From: an uncultured Eubacterium sp.
Lineage (GTDB): Bacteria > Bacillota > Clostridia > Lachnospirales > Lachnospiraceae
Length of the DNA: 64,000 bases
Direction: 5' to 3'
Assembly: GCA_947088865.1 (NCBI GenBank)
Contig: CAMUHY010000002.1
Coordinates: forward strand, 1 to 64,000
Shown: positions 46,050-54,209 of the stretch, in pieces
How the letters are laid out: every line of letters begins with the position of its first letter
How positions within the stretch are numbered: position 1 is the first letter of the stretch
Notes under the pieces: model-generated
Database searches by the model: none
Told to the model about the DNA's origin: nothing
Seen by the model: only the letters and a program-made list of their open reading frames with translations
Program-made: the position numbers and the translations under genes

Positions 46050-46180
46050 TCAGTCAGCATAACTGCTACCTTATTACACAGCACAGCAATTATATGCCAC
46101 TATGACACAACATTAGATAAAAAAACGGCAATCACTATAAATATATAACACAAAGCTCTACTTCATTTGATTTCACCTCC
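46050..46180 (-). pseudogene. Possible decayed small hydrophobic (holin-like/type I toxin-like) gene
   Basis: A strong ribosome-binding site GGAGGTGAAATCAA precedes ATG AAG TAG at 46166. The next frame downstream codes for a hydrophobic stretch (ALCYIFIVIAVFLSNVVS), then stops, then WHIIAVLCNKVAVML. The layout resembles the short hydrophobic toxin genes with GGAGGTGAAA leaders that are common in Firmicutes, but the frame is broken. Identification is tentative. Confidence 0.25.
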
Positions 46181-46484
46181 AATATGTTATTTTCTCTGAT
46201 TATATTTCATATTTATTTTATGATATTCATTGGGAATCCAAAATTAAATTAGGACTATATAAACCCTGTGTTTTATTATTTTTAATAGAACAATAATAGA
46301 TGTCACATTGTATACATCTTTATGTCAATAAAAGATATATATCTGGGCAACACACTGATATATATCCTATATTATTATATCAAATTTAATAATTTTTTTC
46401 TACCTTTTTCATTTAATTTTTTTTAATTTTATACGATTTTTATAGATTTATTAAAGATATTATCTCTTATAAAAATAAAAAATC

Positions 46485-46520
46485 TCCATATCATAAAAAA
46501 TAATAACACGGAGATTTTCT
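46485..46520 (-). terminator. Terminator in the long intergenic region
   Basis: AAAATCTCC pairs with GGAGATTTT across 22 bases and is followed on the minus strand by T/A-rich sequence. It has no intact gene directly upstream, consistent with a lost gene between 46520 and 46740. Confidence 0.6.
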
Positions 46521-46551
46521 GCTATTTATTAACTTACACATTATTATTCAT

Positions 46552-46701
46552 TTAATTTACTCTTGTATATTTATATACTCCCTTATACCATGTTTTATAA
46601 ATTTCATATTTATTATTCTCATTACCAATTAACGTTTGGATTGTATCCCCCTTAAACAAATCAATACATATTTCTTTCTTCCAACAAAAAAACAGATACA
46701 C
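46552..46701 (-). pseudogene. Short open frame, possibly the C-terminal relic of a lost gene
   Basis: A 49-codon frame without a clear ribosome-binding site ends in KYEIYKTWYKGVYKYTRVN. It starts inside the 3' arm of the terminator of the upstream gene and is followed by another terminator, as if the front of a gene had been deleted. It may equally be a chance frame in AT-rich sequence. Confidence 0.25.
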
Positions 46702-46740
46702 GCCACATTTCTCCTAACGCATATCTGTCTTTTAAACTTT
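46688..46740 (-). terminator. Terminator downstream of the coiled-coil/SHOCT-like gene
   Basis: ACAGATATGCG pairs with CGTGTATCTGT (11 bp with two wobble pairs) and seven T follow on the minus strand, 16 bases after the stop at 46755. Confidence 0.85.
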
Positions 46741-46754
46741 TATATTTTTAATAA

Positions 46755-47318
46755 TTATTCCAATATTTTTTTTACTTTCTCATCATATTCAGCTTTTGAA
46801 ATAATACCCATACTCAGCTGCATTTCAACTTTTTTAAGCAAATCATAATTATCCAACCGTTTTTGGGCAGCTTCTAATTTGTCATTATATTCTTGTGCTG
46901 TAAGAATATCAAGCGCAAATGCCTTATCTAATTTTTGCTTGATTGCATTAAATTCATCTTCAGCCTTCTTTTTTGCCTTTTGTTCATTTTCTTCCCGAAT
47001 GGTTGTCTCCTTTTTGTCAATCTGCAATTTTATATCCGCCAATTTTTCTAATTCTGGCTCAATACTTTCCAGCACATCTGAAACATCAAAAGCATCACCG
47101 CCGCTGCACTTTTCAACATATTCAACATATCGTTTTCCTATTTCAGCATAGGAAGATTCCAGTCTCTTCTCAACGACCGATTTTTGAATATTCAAACTTG
47201 CAAGTTCACTTTGTTCTTTTGTTAGGTTATATAGCGATTCGCCTAAATTTTTAGCGGAATGAATCACATTGTCCCCAACTTCTTTTGCTGCCTTTGCAGC
47301 CTTTTCAAACATATCCAT
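46755..47318 (-). CDS. Coiled-coil protein with SHOCT-like C-terminal repeats
   Basis: A 187-residue cytoplasmic protein. Residues 1-120 are helical and charged, with a long coiled coil (ELEKLADIKLQIDKKETTIREEN). The C-terminus has two short units of the SHOCT type: KLDKAFALDILTAQEYNDKL and KVEMQLSMGIISKAEYDEKV. SHOCT units are small helical modules found at the ends of membrane or stress proteins. GGAGG lies before the ATG. It has its own promoter with a dyad (47448-47476) and its own terminator, so it is a single-gene unit inside the Ter region. Function unknown. Confidence 0.75.
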   Translation of the reverse strand: MDMFEKAAKAAKEVGDNVIHSAKNLGESLYNLTKEQSELASLNIQKSVVEKRLESSYAEIGKRYVEYVEKCSGGDAFDVSDVLESIEPELEKLADIKLQIDKKETTIREENEQKAKKKAEDEFNAIKQKLDKAFALDILTAQEYNDKLEAAQKRLDNYDLLKKVEMQLSMGIISKAEYDEKVKKILE

Positions 47319-47384
47319 ATCTACTCCTCCTATACTTTTTTATACCATACTAAATATCATATTTTTCTTTTTTCAACATCATAT

Positions 47385-47476
47385 TCTTAGGTAAAGACAA
47401 GTATTTGTTTGTACAGCAAATTTTTATATCATTATTTTGCTGGGGTTATTATAACATAATCTTTAGGTAAAGTCAC
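47385..47476 (-). promoter_or_regulatory. Promoter with two copies of a dyad, upstream of the coiled-coil gene
   Basis: On the minus strand GTGACT (47476-47471) and TATAAT (47453-47448) are 17 bases apart. The perfect dyad CTTTAGGTAAAG (47461-47472) overlaps the -35 side, and a second copy, TCTTAGGTAAAGA (47385-47397), lies in the leader about 45 bases downstream of the expected transcription start. Two equal sites around a promoter suggest repressor control. Confidence 0.55.
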
Positions 47477-47550
47477 TTATAATTTATGTCTTAATTATAA
47501 TATATATTTCATATTTTTAAAAATTCCATAAACCATTTTACTATTGTAAT

Positions 47551-48600
47551 TTATATGTCTGTAAGATTTTTAATAATTCCACAACATTTATAATAATTCA
47601 AATTACAATATTCTATGGGAACTTCTTTTTCCTTTGCTAAGCGCACAATGGGCTTTAACTCTTTATTCTTTCTATATTTTTCATCTATCAATATTATTTT
47701 AGGCACCCTTCTAAGCAAAACACGTGTTGTCTCACCGATTCCGGGTTTTATCAAATTAATATCCGCCACCTTATATTTTTGTGCGATTTTTTTCACCTCA
47801 TCTATCCCATAACCATTTTGGCAAAATGTTGATTCAACATTTTCCAATGAAAAATGCTTTTCAATTTCACTGATAAACGCATATGATAAATCCGCGCTTT
47901 CTAAATTTTCATAATACACTGCTCCATGAAAATCATTCAAACCAATAATATCATCTCTTAAAAATGTTCGGCTTATAAGTCCTGATATCGTACAATTTAA
48001 ACAGGAACTTGGAATTAAAATATCCTCATGCGTTCCACAAAGCTCTGTTATATTAGCAGGGTCTGCAACCACTGCTATATCTGAAGATACTTGATTGTAA
48101 ACACGGATAGCATTTTTTAATTCATTAAAAATAGCACCTTTTCCTACCCACCCATCAACAAATAATAATTGCTGCGGACGATATTTATTCAAAAGATACC
48201 TCATTGCATTATCATCTATTCCCTTTCCACGTATAATCGAAATGGAATAATGTTCAATATCTAATTTAAATTTAAACTTCAAATATCGTTTTATTAATAT
48301 ACCTATTGGTATTCCTGCTCTTGCCAACGATACTAAAACAATATTATTGCCTCTTTTTTTTATAATTTTATCAGACAGACAGCCTATGGCATTCGCTGTT
48401 GCTTTTGCATAATTTTCAAGTGCTTCTTGATATACATTCATATACTCTTTTGTCGGCACATATTCTATTGGAAGCATCTCACAATAATGACATCCAGACT
48501 GTATCAATCGTTCGCGCTCGCTCGTAAGCAATGGAATTACTTGCCCTGTAATATCTTTTAGTAATAACTGCACATCTTCTGTGCTATAAGAACTTCTCAT
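47551..48600 (-). CDS. StiP/PELOTA-type protein of the Ter biosynthetic module
   Basis: A 349-residue protein matching, from memory, the StiP-like family that accompanies Ter clusters: PIEYVPTKEYMNVYQEAL, VLVSLARAGIPIGILIKRYL-like segment (SLARAGIPIGILIKRY), DDNAMRYLLNKY, VDGWVGKGAIFNEL and ADPANITELCGTHEDILIPSSCLN. The C-terminal ~85 residues (INLIKPGIGETTRVLLRRVPKIILID) resemble a PELOTA-type RNA-binding unit. The family name cysteine protease is historic; a phosphoribosyl-related role with the neighbouring PRTase is proposed in comparative-genomics work. The start at 48600 has GAGGG six bases upstream. Confidence 0.8.
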   Translation of the reverse strand: MRSSYSTEDVQLLLKDITGQVIPLLTSERERLIQSGCHYCEMLPIEYVPTKEYMNVYQEALENYAKATANAIGCLSDKIIKKRGNNIVLVSLARAGIPIGILIKRYLKFKFKLDIEHYSISIIRGKGIDDNAMRYLLNKYRPQQLLFVDGWVGKGAIFNELKNAIRVYNQVSSDIAVVADPANITELCGTHEDILIPSSCLNCTISGLISRTFLRDDIIGLNDFHGAVYYENLESADLSYAFISEIEKHFSLENVESTFCQNGYGIDEVKKIAQKYKVADINLIKPGIGETTRVLLRRVPKIILIDEKYRKNKELKPIVRLAKEKEVPIEYCNLNYYKCCGIIKNLTDI

Positions 48601-48612
48601 TTTAACCCTCAT

Positions 48613-48758
48613 TTCTGCACTGCTTTATTGCACAAAAAACAAAATTTTTTAAATTTTGTTTTTACAACTTTGTGTCAAGCAACGCGCAGACACAAATTGT
48701 GTGAAATAATTTATTTTTCACACTACCTCCGCGCCTTTTGATTCTATTATTTTTCACC
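48613..48758 (-). repeat. Two-hairpin intergenic repeat, copy between the PRTase and StiP genes
   Basis: TTTGTGTC/GACACAAA and GTGTGAAA/TTTCACAC hairpins as upstream of vanR, with 34 of 35 bases identical (48665-48699 against 31282-31316). An extra AAAAACAAAATTT/AAATTTTGTTTTT hairpin is inserted toward the StiP start. Confidence 0.75.
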
Positions 48759-49868
48759 TTATAGCCATTGTATTACATAAATTTCCCTATTTCCACTGAC
48801 GGACAGGGCTGCTAACAGGGTATCAAGTCCTTCTGCTTTAGGAGCGGGAGCATCGGTGATTACAAGTACACAATCATACTTACACAAATCATAAATAAAT
48901 GTTTTTCGTTTTTTATCATAAAGACTTTCCAACTCATAACGTGTATGTAACGGATACTTATTTTCACTGCTTACGGTAATTGGACTTCGTGTTGTTGCAT
49001 GAAATCGCACTGTCAAAGCCATTTGTTCAAGTTTTTTTGCTACCATAAATGCTGGATACATAAATTCTTCTGTTCCAATCACCAAAATACTTTTATATTT
49101 AGCAAAACAAATCTCTTTTTCGATATCCAAAAATAATTTTTTAATCGTTTCATGATATTGTTTTATATCAACCATTCGTCTTGTATCCATATAACCATTT
49201 ATATAAACCATTTTATATTGTATATTTTCCACTGCCTTTAATTGGTCTAACGTTATATATGTACCATCCCCTGCATACTGCTCCGCAATTTGCGTATAAT
49301 TTTCATGGTTTGTCTTTACAACATAATTTAAATCAATTTTTCTTTGCCTATACAAAGCAATCGCCTCATCATTCATGCCATTGAGCAAGGAAGCAACCGC
49401 ATATTGTTTTATCTGTGGATAACGCTTATTTAAAATATCTATAATATTTAAAATGGTTTTTCCTGTCGTCACCTCGTCTTCCACAAATATAATTCTATCA
49501 ACTGTGTCTTTTATTTTATCAATATCATCTTGAACTAATTTTTGTTCTGTTGCATGACTATGCTGTTCTGAAAAATAAATATATTTTACATTTTCAAGTG
49601 TTTCTCTGGTGGTGTGCATATACCATGTATCACAATAACTTGCCACAGCAGCGCCTATGGCAGTTGCTGTCTCAGCAAAACCAATCAAGAGTAATTTTTC
49701 ATTTTGGTATCGCTTTTTTACTTTTAAAGCAAGCTCCTCAAACATCAAAAATGCTTTTGATGGCTCTACGGCAATATGTTTTCCCTGCAACGCATTTACA
49801 ACAAGATAACTCCGTTTTTTATTATTTTCTCTTTTTGCAATTTTAATAAAATTTTGCGTTTCATACAT
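48759..49868 (-). CDS. Phosphoribosyltransferase (PRTase_2/TRSP type) of the Ter module
   Basis: A 369-residue protein. The N-terminal half is a PRTase fold with LLIGFAETATAIGAAVA and the PRPP loop FVEDEVTTGKTILNI. The C-terminal part (about 215-369: YINGYMDTRRM, ILVIGTEEFMYPAFMVAKKLE, FHATTRSPI, YDKKRKTFIYDL) matches the TRSP-type extension that I associate with this group. It is expected to transfer a phosphoribosyl group in synthesis of a nucleoside-like compound. Start chosen at 49868; an ATG seven codons upstream is possible, both with weak ribosome-binding sites. Confidence 0.83.
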   Translation of the reverse strand: MYETQNFIKIAKRENNKKRSYLVVNALQGKHIAVEPSKAFLMFEELALKVKKRYQNEKLLLIGFAETATAIGAAVASYCDTWYMHTTRETLENVKYIYFSEQHSHATEQKLVQDDIDKIKDTVDRIIFVEDEVTTGKTILNIIDILNKRYPQIKQYAVASLLNGMNDEAIALYRQRKIDLNYVVKTNHENYTQIAEQYAGDGTYITLDQLKAVENIQYKMVYINGYMDTRRMVDIKQYHETIKKLFLDIEKEICFAKYKSILVIGTEEFMYPAFMVAKKLEQMALTVRFHATTRSPITVSSENKYPLHTRYELESLYDKKRKTFIYDLCKYDCVLVITDAPAPKAEGLDTLLAALSVSGNREIYVIQWL

Positions 49869-50076
49869 TTTAAAACACCCATCCTTCATATTAAATTTTA
49901 CTGTTTATATTGTAACACAATTTACAAACCTCATCATTTAAAATCCAACTTTATTCCCGCAAGCATTGAATACTCTAAAGCTTGCTGTGAGTATTCGACT
50001 TTCACTCCTATTTGTATAAGTAACCGTTCCTGTAAAATCGAATACATTAAATAAAATAAAACATATGGAGACTATA

Positions 50077-50646
50077 ATGAGTAAACCGTGCTGTCTTAAT
50101 CGGACAACCGAACTGTATCTTGCAGCATTTAACCGTATTTTACAAAAAATGATTTGCAAGATGTCCAACGCAAAATTGACAAATAGTATTTCTCATAATT
50201 TTATTGTACAAATGATTCCTCACCACCAAGCAGCCATTGAAATGTCTGAAAACATTTTAAAATATACTTCTAATAATTCTGTGGAAAATATTGCCTCAAA
50301 TATCATCACAGAACAAACCAAAAGTATTGAAAATATGCTTTCTATCGAAAAAAGTTGTAACTGTCTTGTCAATCAAAGACAAGAATTACAGTTATATCAA
50401 ACAAAAATCAATCAAGTTATGCAGACAATGTTTTCAAATATGAGTAAAGCTTGCTGTACCAACCAAATTAACTGCAATTTTATGTGGGAGATGATTCCCC
50501 ACCATGAAGGCGCTGTATTAATGTCTGAAATTACACTGCAATTTAATATTTGTCCTGAGTTAAAACCTATTTTAGATTCCATTATTTCTTCTCAGAAAAA
50601 AGGCATTTCAGAAATGCAAAATTTACTGCATTGTTTAGAATGTTAG
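50077..50646 (+). CDS. DUF305-type protein with two tandem units
   Basis: A 189-residue protein with two DUF305-like halves: FIVQMIPHHQAAIEMS at about residues 46-61 and FMWEMIPHHEGAVLMS at about 130-145. DUF305 is a ferritin-like four-helix fold with paired His and Met residues linked to copper handling. Cysteines are frequent (CCLN, NCL, CC, LEC at the end), adding to the impression of a metal-binding protein. There is no signal peptide. The start at 50077 is chosen because the GGAG that precedes it is part of the upstream in-frame ATG. It is divergent from the PRTase gene. Confidence 0.8.
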   Translation: MSKPCCLNRTTELYLAAFNRILQKMICKMSNAKLTNSISHNFIVQMIPHHQAAIEMSENILKYTSNNSVENIASNIITEQTKSIENMLSIEKSCNCLVNQRQELQLYQTKINQVMQTMFSNMSKACCTNQINCNFMWEMIPHHEGAVLMSEITLQFNICPELKPILDSIISSQKKGISEMQNLLHCLEC

Positions 50647-50711
50647 GATTGAAAATGAACACATAAAATTTTTAAATAAGCAAATCAAACACTCTTCTAA
50701 TAAAATTAAAT

Positions 50712-50745
50712 AGTGAGGGTAGAAATTCTATCCTCACTGTCTATT
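50712..50745. terminator. Bidirectional terminator between the DUF305 and SDR genes
   Basis: AGTGAGGGTAG and CTATCCTCACT pair around a five-base loop, between two convergent stop codons (50646 plus, 50810 minus), with A/T-rich flanks. Confidence 0.75.
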
Positions 50746-50809
50746 TATCGTATATTGATTATTATATCTATTATTTAGTCAATTTTAGTTATTCTTATCT
50801 GCCATTTGA

Positions 50810-51610
50810 TTATGGTCTTAAGCCCATACCACCCTCTAATGTGATAGTCTCGCCAGACATAAATTTAAAGTCTGGTGAAGCTAGCGCTACGCAAGCTCTT
50901 CCAATTTCTTCTTCAGAATCACCATAATGTCCCATAGGCGGCATCTTTACATTTGCCTTAAATGCTTCTGGATAAGCCTTTTCAAAATTTTCTAATTGGC
51001 TTGTCCATGCAAGAGGACAAACAATATTAACGTTAATATCATCTTTGCCCCACTCCGTAGCGGCAACTCTTGTAAGACCTCTAATTCCTTCTTTTGCTGC
51101 TGCATATGCACACTGTCCAAAATTACCAAAAAGTCCTGCGCCTGAAGCAAAATTGATAACCGTTCCTTTTGTTTTTGCCAAATATGGATAACATGCCTTC
51201 ATATAATAAAAAGTAGCATAAAGACCAGAATACATAGCAAGATTAAACTGCTCTGTTGTGTGGTCTGCAAGCGTTACACCAGAAGCAGAGGCCTGTGCAT
51301 TATTGATAAGTACATGGATATCGCCAAATGTATCAACTGTTTGCTGTACTACATTTTGTACCACTTTTTCATTGTCTGCTTGTGGATTGACATCCGCTTG
51401 AATTACAAGTACTTTAATACCATAATTTTTTTCAAGCTCTTCTTTTGCATCTTCTAGCTTCTGCATATTTCTTCCTGTAATAACAAGATTTGCCCCTTCC
51501 TTTGCATAAGCTGTCGCAATACCATATCCAATTGAACCACATCTGCCATTGCTGAGCGTTGCCTTGCCTGCTCCTGTAATAATGGCTGTCTTTCCTGTTA
51601 AAAATCCCAT
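50810..51610 (-). CDS. Short-chain dehydrogenase/reductase (SDR)
   Basis: A 266-residue Rossmann enzyme with an N-terminal cofactor loop AIITGAGKATLSNGRCGSIGYG (longer than the usual TGxxxGIG because of an insertion of about ten residues), a VLINNAQAS segment, and the catalytic Ser and Tyr-Lys pair in FASGAGLFGNFG and YAAAKEG. The C-terminal GGMGLRP closes the fold. Substrate unknown; acyl, sugar or steroid substrates are all possible. GGAGG lies seven bases before the ATG at 51610. It stands alone. Confidence 0.88.
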   Translation of the reverse strand: MGFLTGKTAIITGAGKATLSNGRCGSIGYGIATAYAKEGANLVITGRNMQKLEDAKEELEKNYGIKVLVIQADVNPQADNEKVVQNVVQQTVDTFGDIHVLINNAQASASGVTLADHTTEQFNLAMYSGLYATFYYMKACYPYLAKTKGTVINFASGAGLFGNFGQCAYAAAKEGIRGLTRVAATEWGKDDINVNIVCPLAWTSQLENFEKAYPEAFKANVKMPPMGHYGDSEEEIGRACVALASPDFKFMSGETITLEGGMGLRP

Positions 51611-51674
51611 AACATACCTCCTAATTAAAATATTAACAACTCTTATTATATTCCATATTGCTAAATAATTCCAT

Positions 51675-52046
51675 TTATTTATTAATAAAAATAGAGTTTT
51701 CTGCAAATTCTCTCTTTCTTTTATGTTTTCTCATACCATCTGTCTTATGCTGATAATTTCTTCGTCTCCAATCTTTTCGATAGCCTGCACTGCCAACTTC
51801 CATTTCCATAAAATAATAGGCTTCATATGGTGTTTGTGGTCTTTTGCTGCAAAATGGGCAATTCGGGTCGCCGCAAGTTGTATCAAGCCATTCATTGCAT
51901 GTTATGCAGCACCATGAATCATATTCATCAATCTGAAAAATGGTCTGCTGCCCGCATTTTGGACATATTGATGAAGAATGCCATCCCATCAATTTCCACT
52001 TAAATTGTTTTTTACGCGCTTTTAAATAATTTTTTCTATTTTTCAT
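51675..52046 (-). CDS. Zinc-ribbon protein, unknown function
   Basis: A 123-residue basic protein with two cysteine pairs at each end of a ribbon: CPKCGQQ (about residues 29-35) and CCITCNEW, then CGDPNCPFCSKRP. It starts and ends in Lys/Arg-rich segments, which suggests nucleic-acid binding. I do not recognise the family name. The ribosome-binding site is weak, so expression is uncertain, but the pattern of cysteines is unlikely to arise by chance. Confidence 0.65.
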   Translation of the reverse strand: MKNRKNYLKARKKQFKWKLMGWHSSSICPKCGQQTIFQIDEYDSWCCITCNEWLDTTCGDPNCPFCSKRPQTPYEAYYFMEMEVGSAGYRKDWRRRNYQHKTDGMRKHKRKREFAENSIFINK

Positions 52047-52159
52047 AAATCTTTTTTATAGGCTTTTTATTGCCTTTTCAACATATATCATTAATTTTTT
52101 ATTTTAAATATTAATCATTAGCATTTTAATAATTCATAAATAATATTAAATGTAATATT

Positions 52160-52603
52160 CTATTCTTCTTTTACATCTATTTTCTTATCATTGCTTCTCA
52201 ACTTTTCTTTTATCTTTTTTAGTATACTCTCATCATCCTTGTTTTCTTCCATAAATTTTTGAAATACAAACAATACACAGATACCTACAATAAATAATAA
52301 TGTATCAATGGCGTTTGGCGACTGCATAATAAGATGCCTTGCTGACACAAATATAAGCACCTCTATAATATTTCCAGTGTCTGGTTTGCATAACATTTTC
52401 AAAAATTCAATACCAATAATAACCATAAATACATTATCTAAAAATTTAATAAGGCTTCCTTTATCCATTCTTGTATTCCAAAACTCTTCAACGGCAGGTA
52501 TAATGGCAATAGCTGCTATCACAATCGCTATAACAACAAACACTGCCATAATCAACTCCATCACATCACAAATATTACATAGTCCTTTTCTTAACTTATC
52601 CAA
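52160..52603 (-). CDS. PsiE-like small membrane protein
   Basis: A 147-residue protein with four transmembrane helices and a charged C-terminal tail. The segment FMVIIGIEFLKMLCKPDTGNIIEVLIFVSARHLIMQ matches the pattern of PsiE-type proteins (phosphate-starvation-inducible family). Start set at a TTG at 52603 because AAGGAG lies about 13 bases upstream; the first in-frame ATG is further in at VMELIMAV. Role unknown. Confidence 0.6.
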   Translation of the reverse strand: MDKLRKGLCNICDVMELIMAVFVVIAIVIAAIAIIPAVEEFWNTRMDKGSLIKFLDNVFMVIIGIEFLKMLCKPDTGNIIEVLIFVSARHLIMQSPNAIDTLLFIVGICVLFVFQKFMEENKDDESILKKIKEKLRSNDKKIDVKEE

Positions 52604-52634
52604 AAAATAACCACTCCTTTCCAAATAATTATAA

Positions 52635-52692
52635 AATTTGCTGCAACTGTCTTTGAACTTTATTCATCATCCATGTTGCAGCAAAACTTGGA
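52635..52692 (-). terminator. Terminator-like hairpin after gatB
   Basis: TTGCTGCAAC pairs with GTTGCAGCAA around a loop of about 29 bases, followed on the minus strand by TTTTATAATT. It lies about 85 bases beyond the gatB stop. Confidence 0.6.
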
Positions 52693-52774
52693 AAATATTT
52701 TATCTGTTGAAACGTTTAAGAAATTTTTATTTTTAATATTTTTAAAATTGATACTATTAATTTTTAATATATTT

Positions 52775-54208
52775 TTATAATAGTTCTTTTAAAATCTTAT
52801 TGACTAAACCTGGATTTGCTTTTCCTTTCATTGCCTTCATTGTCTGTCCTACCAAAAATCCAAGCGCCTTGTCTTTTCCGCCTCTGTAATCCGCAACGGA
52901 CTGTGGGTTATCGGCAATAACTTTTTCAACGGTAGCACGAAGCGCACCCTCGTCACTTATCTGCCCAAGTCCATTTTCCTTAACATACTGTTCTGGGTCA
53001 GCGTTTTCCTCAAATATTTTAACAAATACATCTTTTGCAACATTGCCGTTAATGGTTCCAGAATCAACAAGTGCAATCAGCTTAGCAAGATTGGAAGCAT
53101 CAAAACTAATATCTTCTGGCTCTAATGATTTATCTTTTAATATTCTCATAATTTCGCCAATAATCCAGTTTGCCACTTTTTTAGGCTGATTACAAAGAGC
53201 TGTTGTCTCCTCAAACAAATCGGCAAGCCTTTTAGAATCCGTAATCATTTCAATATCATACTCTGGAATACCAAACTCTTTTGCATATCGCTCCATTTTT
53301 TCACTCTTAAATTCTGGCTGACGACTCTTAATCGTCTCAAGCCATTCATCACTAATATGCAGCGGCACTAAATCTGGGTCTGGAAAATAGCGATAATCCT
53401 GTGCATCTTCTTTTGAGCGCATAGCATACGAATAAGCTTTATTATCGTCCCATCTTCTCGTCTCTTGAATTACTTTTTGTCCTGATTCTATCAAATCAAT
53501 CTGCCTGTCACGCTCTGCTTCAATAGCTCTGGCAATCGCTGAAAAAGAATTGAGATTTTTGGTTTCTGTTCTTGTTCCAAAATCGGTTGCCCCAACCTCT
53601 CTTACCGATAAATTGACATCTGCCCTCATGGAACCTTCCTGAAGTTTACAATCAGAAGCGCCAAGATATTGAATAATTAAACGCAGTTTTTCAAGATAGG
53701 CAATCACTTCTTTTGCACTTCTCATATCCGGTTCTGAAACAATTTCAATCAACGGAACACCAGAACGGTTAAAATCGACAAAAGAAACATCTTCCCAATC
53801 ATCGTGAACCAATTTGCCAGCATCCTCTTCCATATGAATCTCATGGATTCGGATAGCCTTTGTTGTTCCATCTTCCAGCTTAATATCAACATGCCCATCT
53901 TTACAAATTGGCAAATATAACTGTGAAATTTGATAATTTTGTGGGTTATCTGGATAAAAATAATTTTTTCTGTCAAATTTACAATATTGTGTAATTGTAC
54001 AATTTGTGGCAAGACCAACCGCCGCCGCATATTCTACAACCTGTTTATTAAGAACAGGGAGCGAACCTGGCATTCCTGTGCAGACAGGACATGTATGTGT
54101 ATTTGGCGCCCCTCCAAATTCCGTTGAGCAGCCGCAAAATATTTTTGTTTTTGTTGCAAGTTCTACATGAACCTCAAGTCCTATGACTGTTTCATATTGT
54201 TTTGCCAT
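52775..54208 (-). CDS. gatB: Asp-tRNA(Asn)/Glu-tRNA(Gln) amidotransferase subunit B
   Basis: A 477-residue GatB with ETVIGLEVHVEL at the N-terminus, HTCPVCTGMPGSLP, and the tRNA-binding C-terminal YqeY-like domain. Together with GatA and GatC it converts Glu-tRNA(Gln) and, with a relaxed AspRS, Asp-tRNA(Asn) to the amides. GGAGG precedes the ATG at 54208. The stop of gatA lies one base upstream, so gatC-gatA-gatB form a tight operon. Confidence 0.96.
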   Translation of the reverse strand: MAKQYETVIGLEVHVELATKTKIFCGCSTEFGGAPNTHTCPVCTGMPGSLPVLNKQVVEYAAAVGLATNCTITQYCKFDRKNYFYPDNPQNYQISQLYLPICKDGHVDIKLEDGTTKAIRIHEIHMEEDAGKLVHDDWEDVSFVDFNRSGVPLIEIVSEPDMRSAKEVIAYLEKLRLIIQYLGASDCKLQEGSMRADVNLSVREVGATDFGTRTETKNLNSFSAIARAIEAERDRQIDLIESGQKVIQETRRWDDNKAYSYAMRSKEDAQDYRYFPDPDLVPLHISDEWLETIKSRQPEFKSEKMERYAKEFGIPEYDIEMITDSKRLADLFEETTALCNQPKKVANWIIGEIMRILKDKSLEPEDISFDASNLAKLIALVDSGTINGNVAKDVFVKIFEENADPEQYVKENGLGQISDEGALRATVEKVIADNPQSVADYRGGKDKALGFLVGQTMKAMKGKANPGLVNKILKELL

Positions 54209-54209
54209 A

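Larger units (their letters stand above)
45827..46551. other. Long intergenic region with decayed small-gene remnants
   Basis: No intact gene is visible. It holds the leader of the chemoreceptor gene, a short AATGGTTTTAAACCATT hairpin near 45885, a possible toxin relic at about 46050-46166, a GATATATATC hairpin near 46345 and the hairpin of the terminator at 46485-46520. Base composition is extremely AT-rich. Confidence 0.5.

Noticed and set aside
46320-46380. GATATATATC hairpin as a regulatory RNA
   Set aside because: AT-only stem in very AT-rich DNA; no supporting promoter or terminator.
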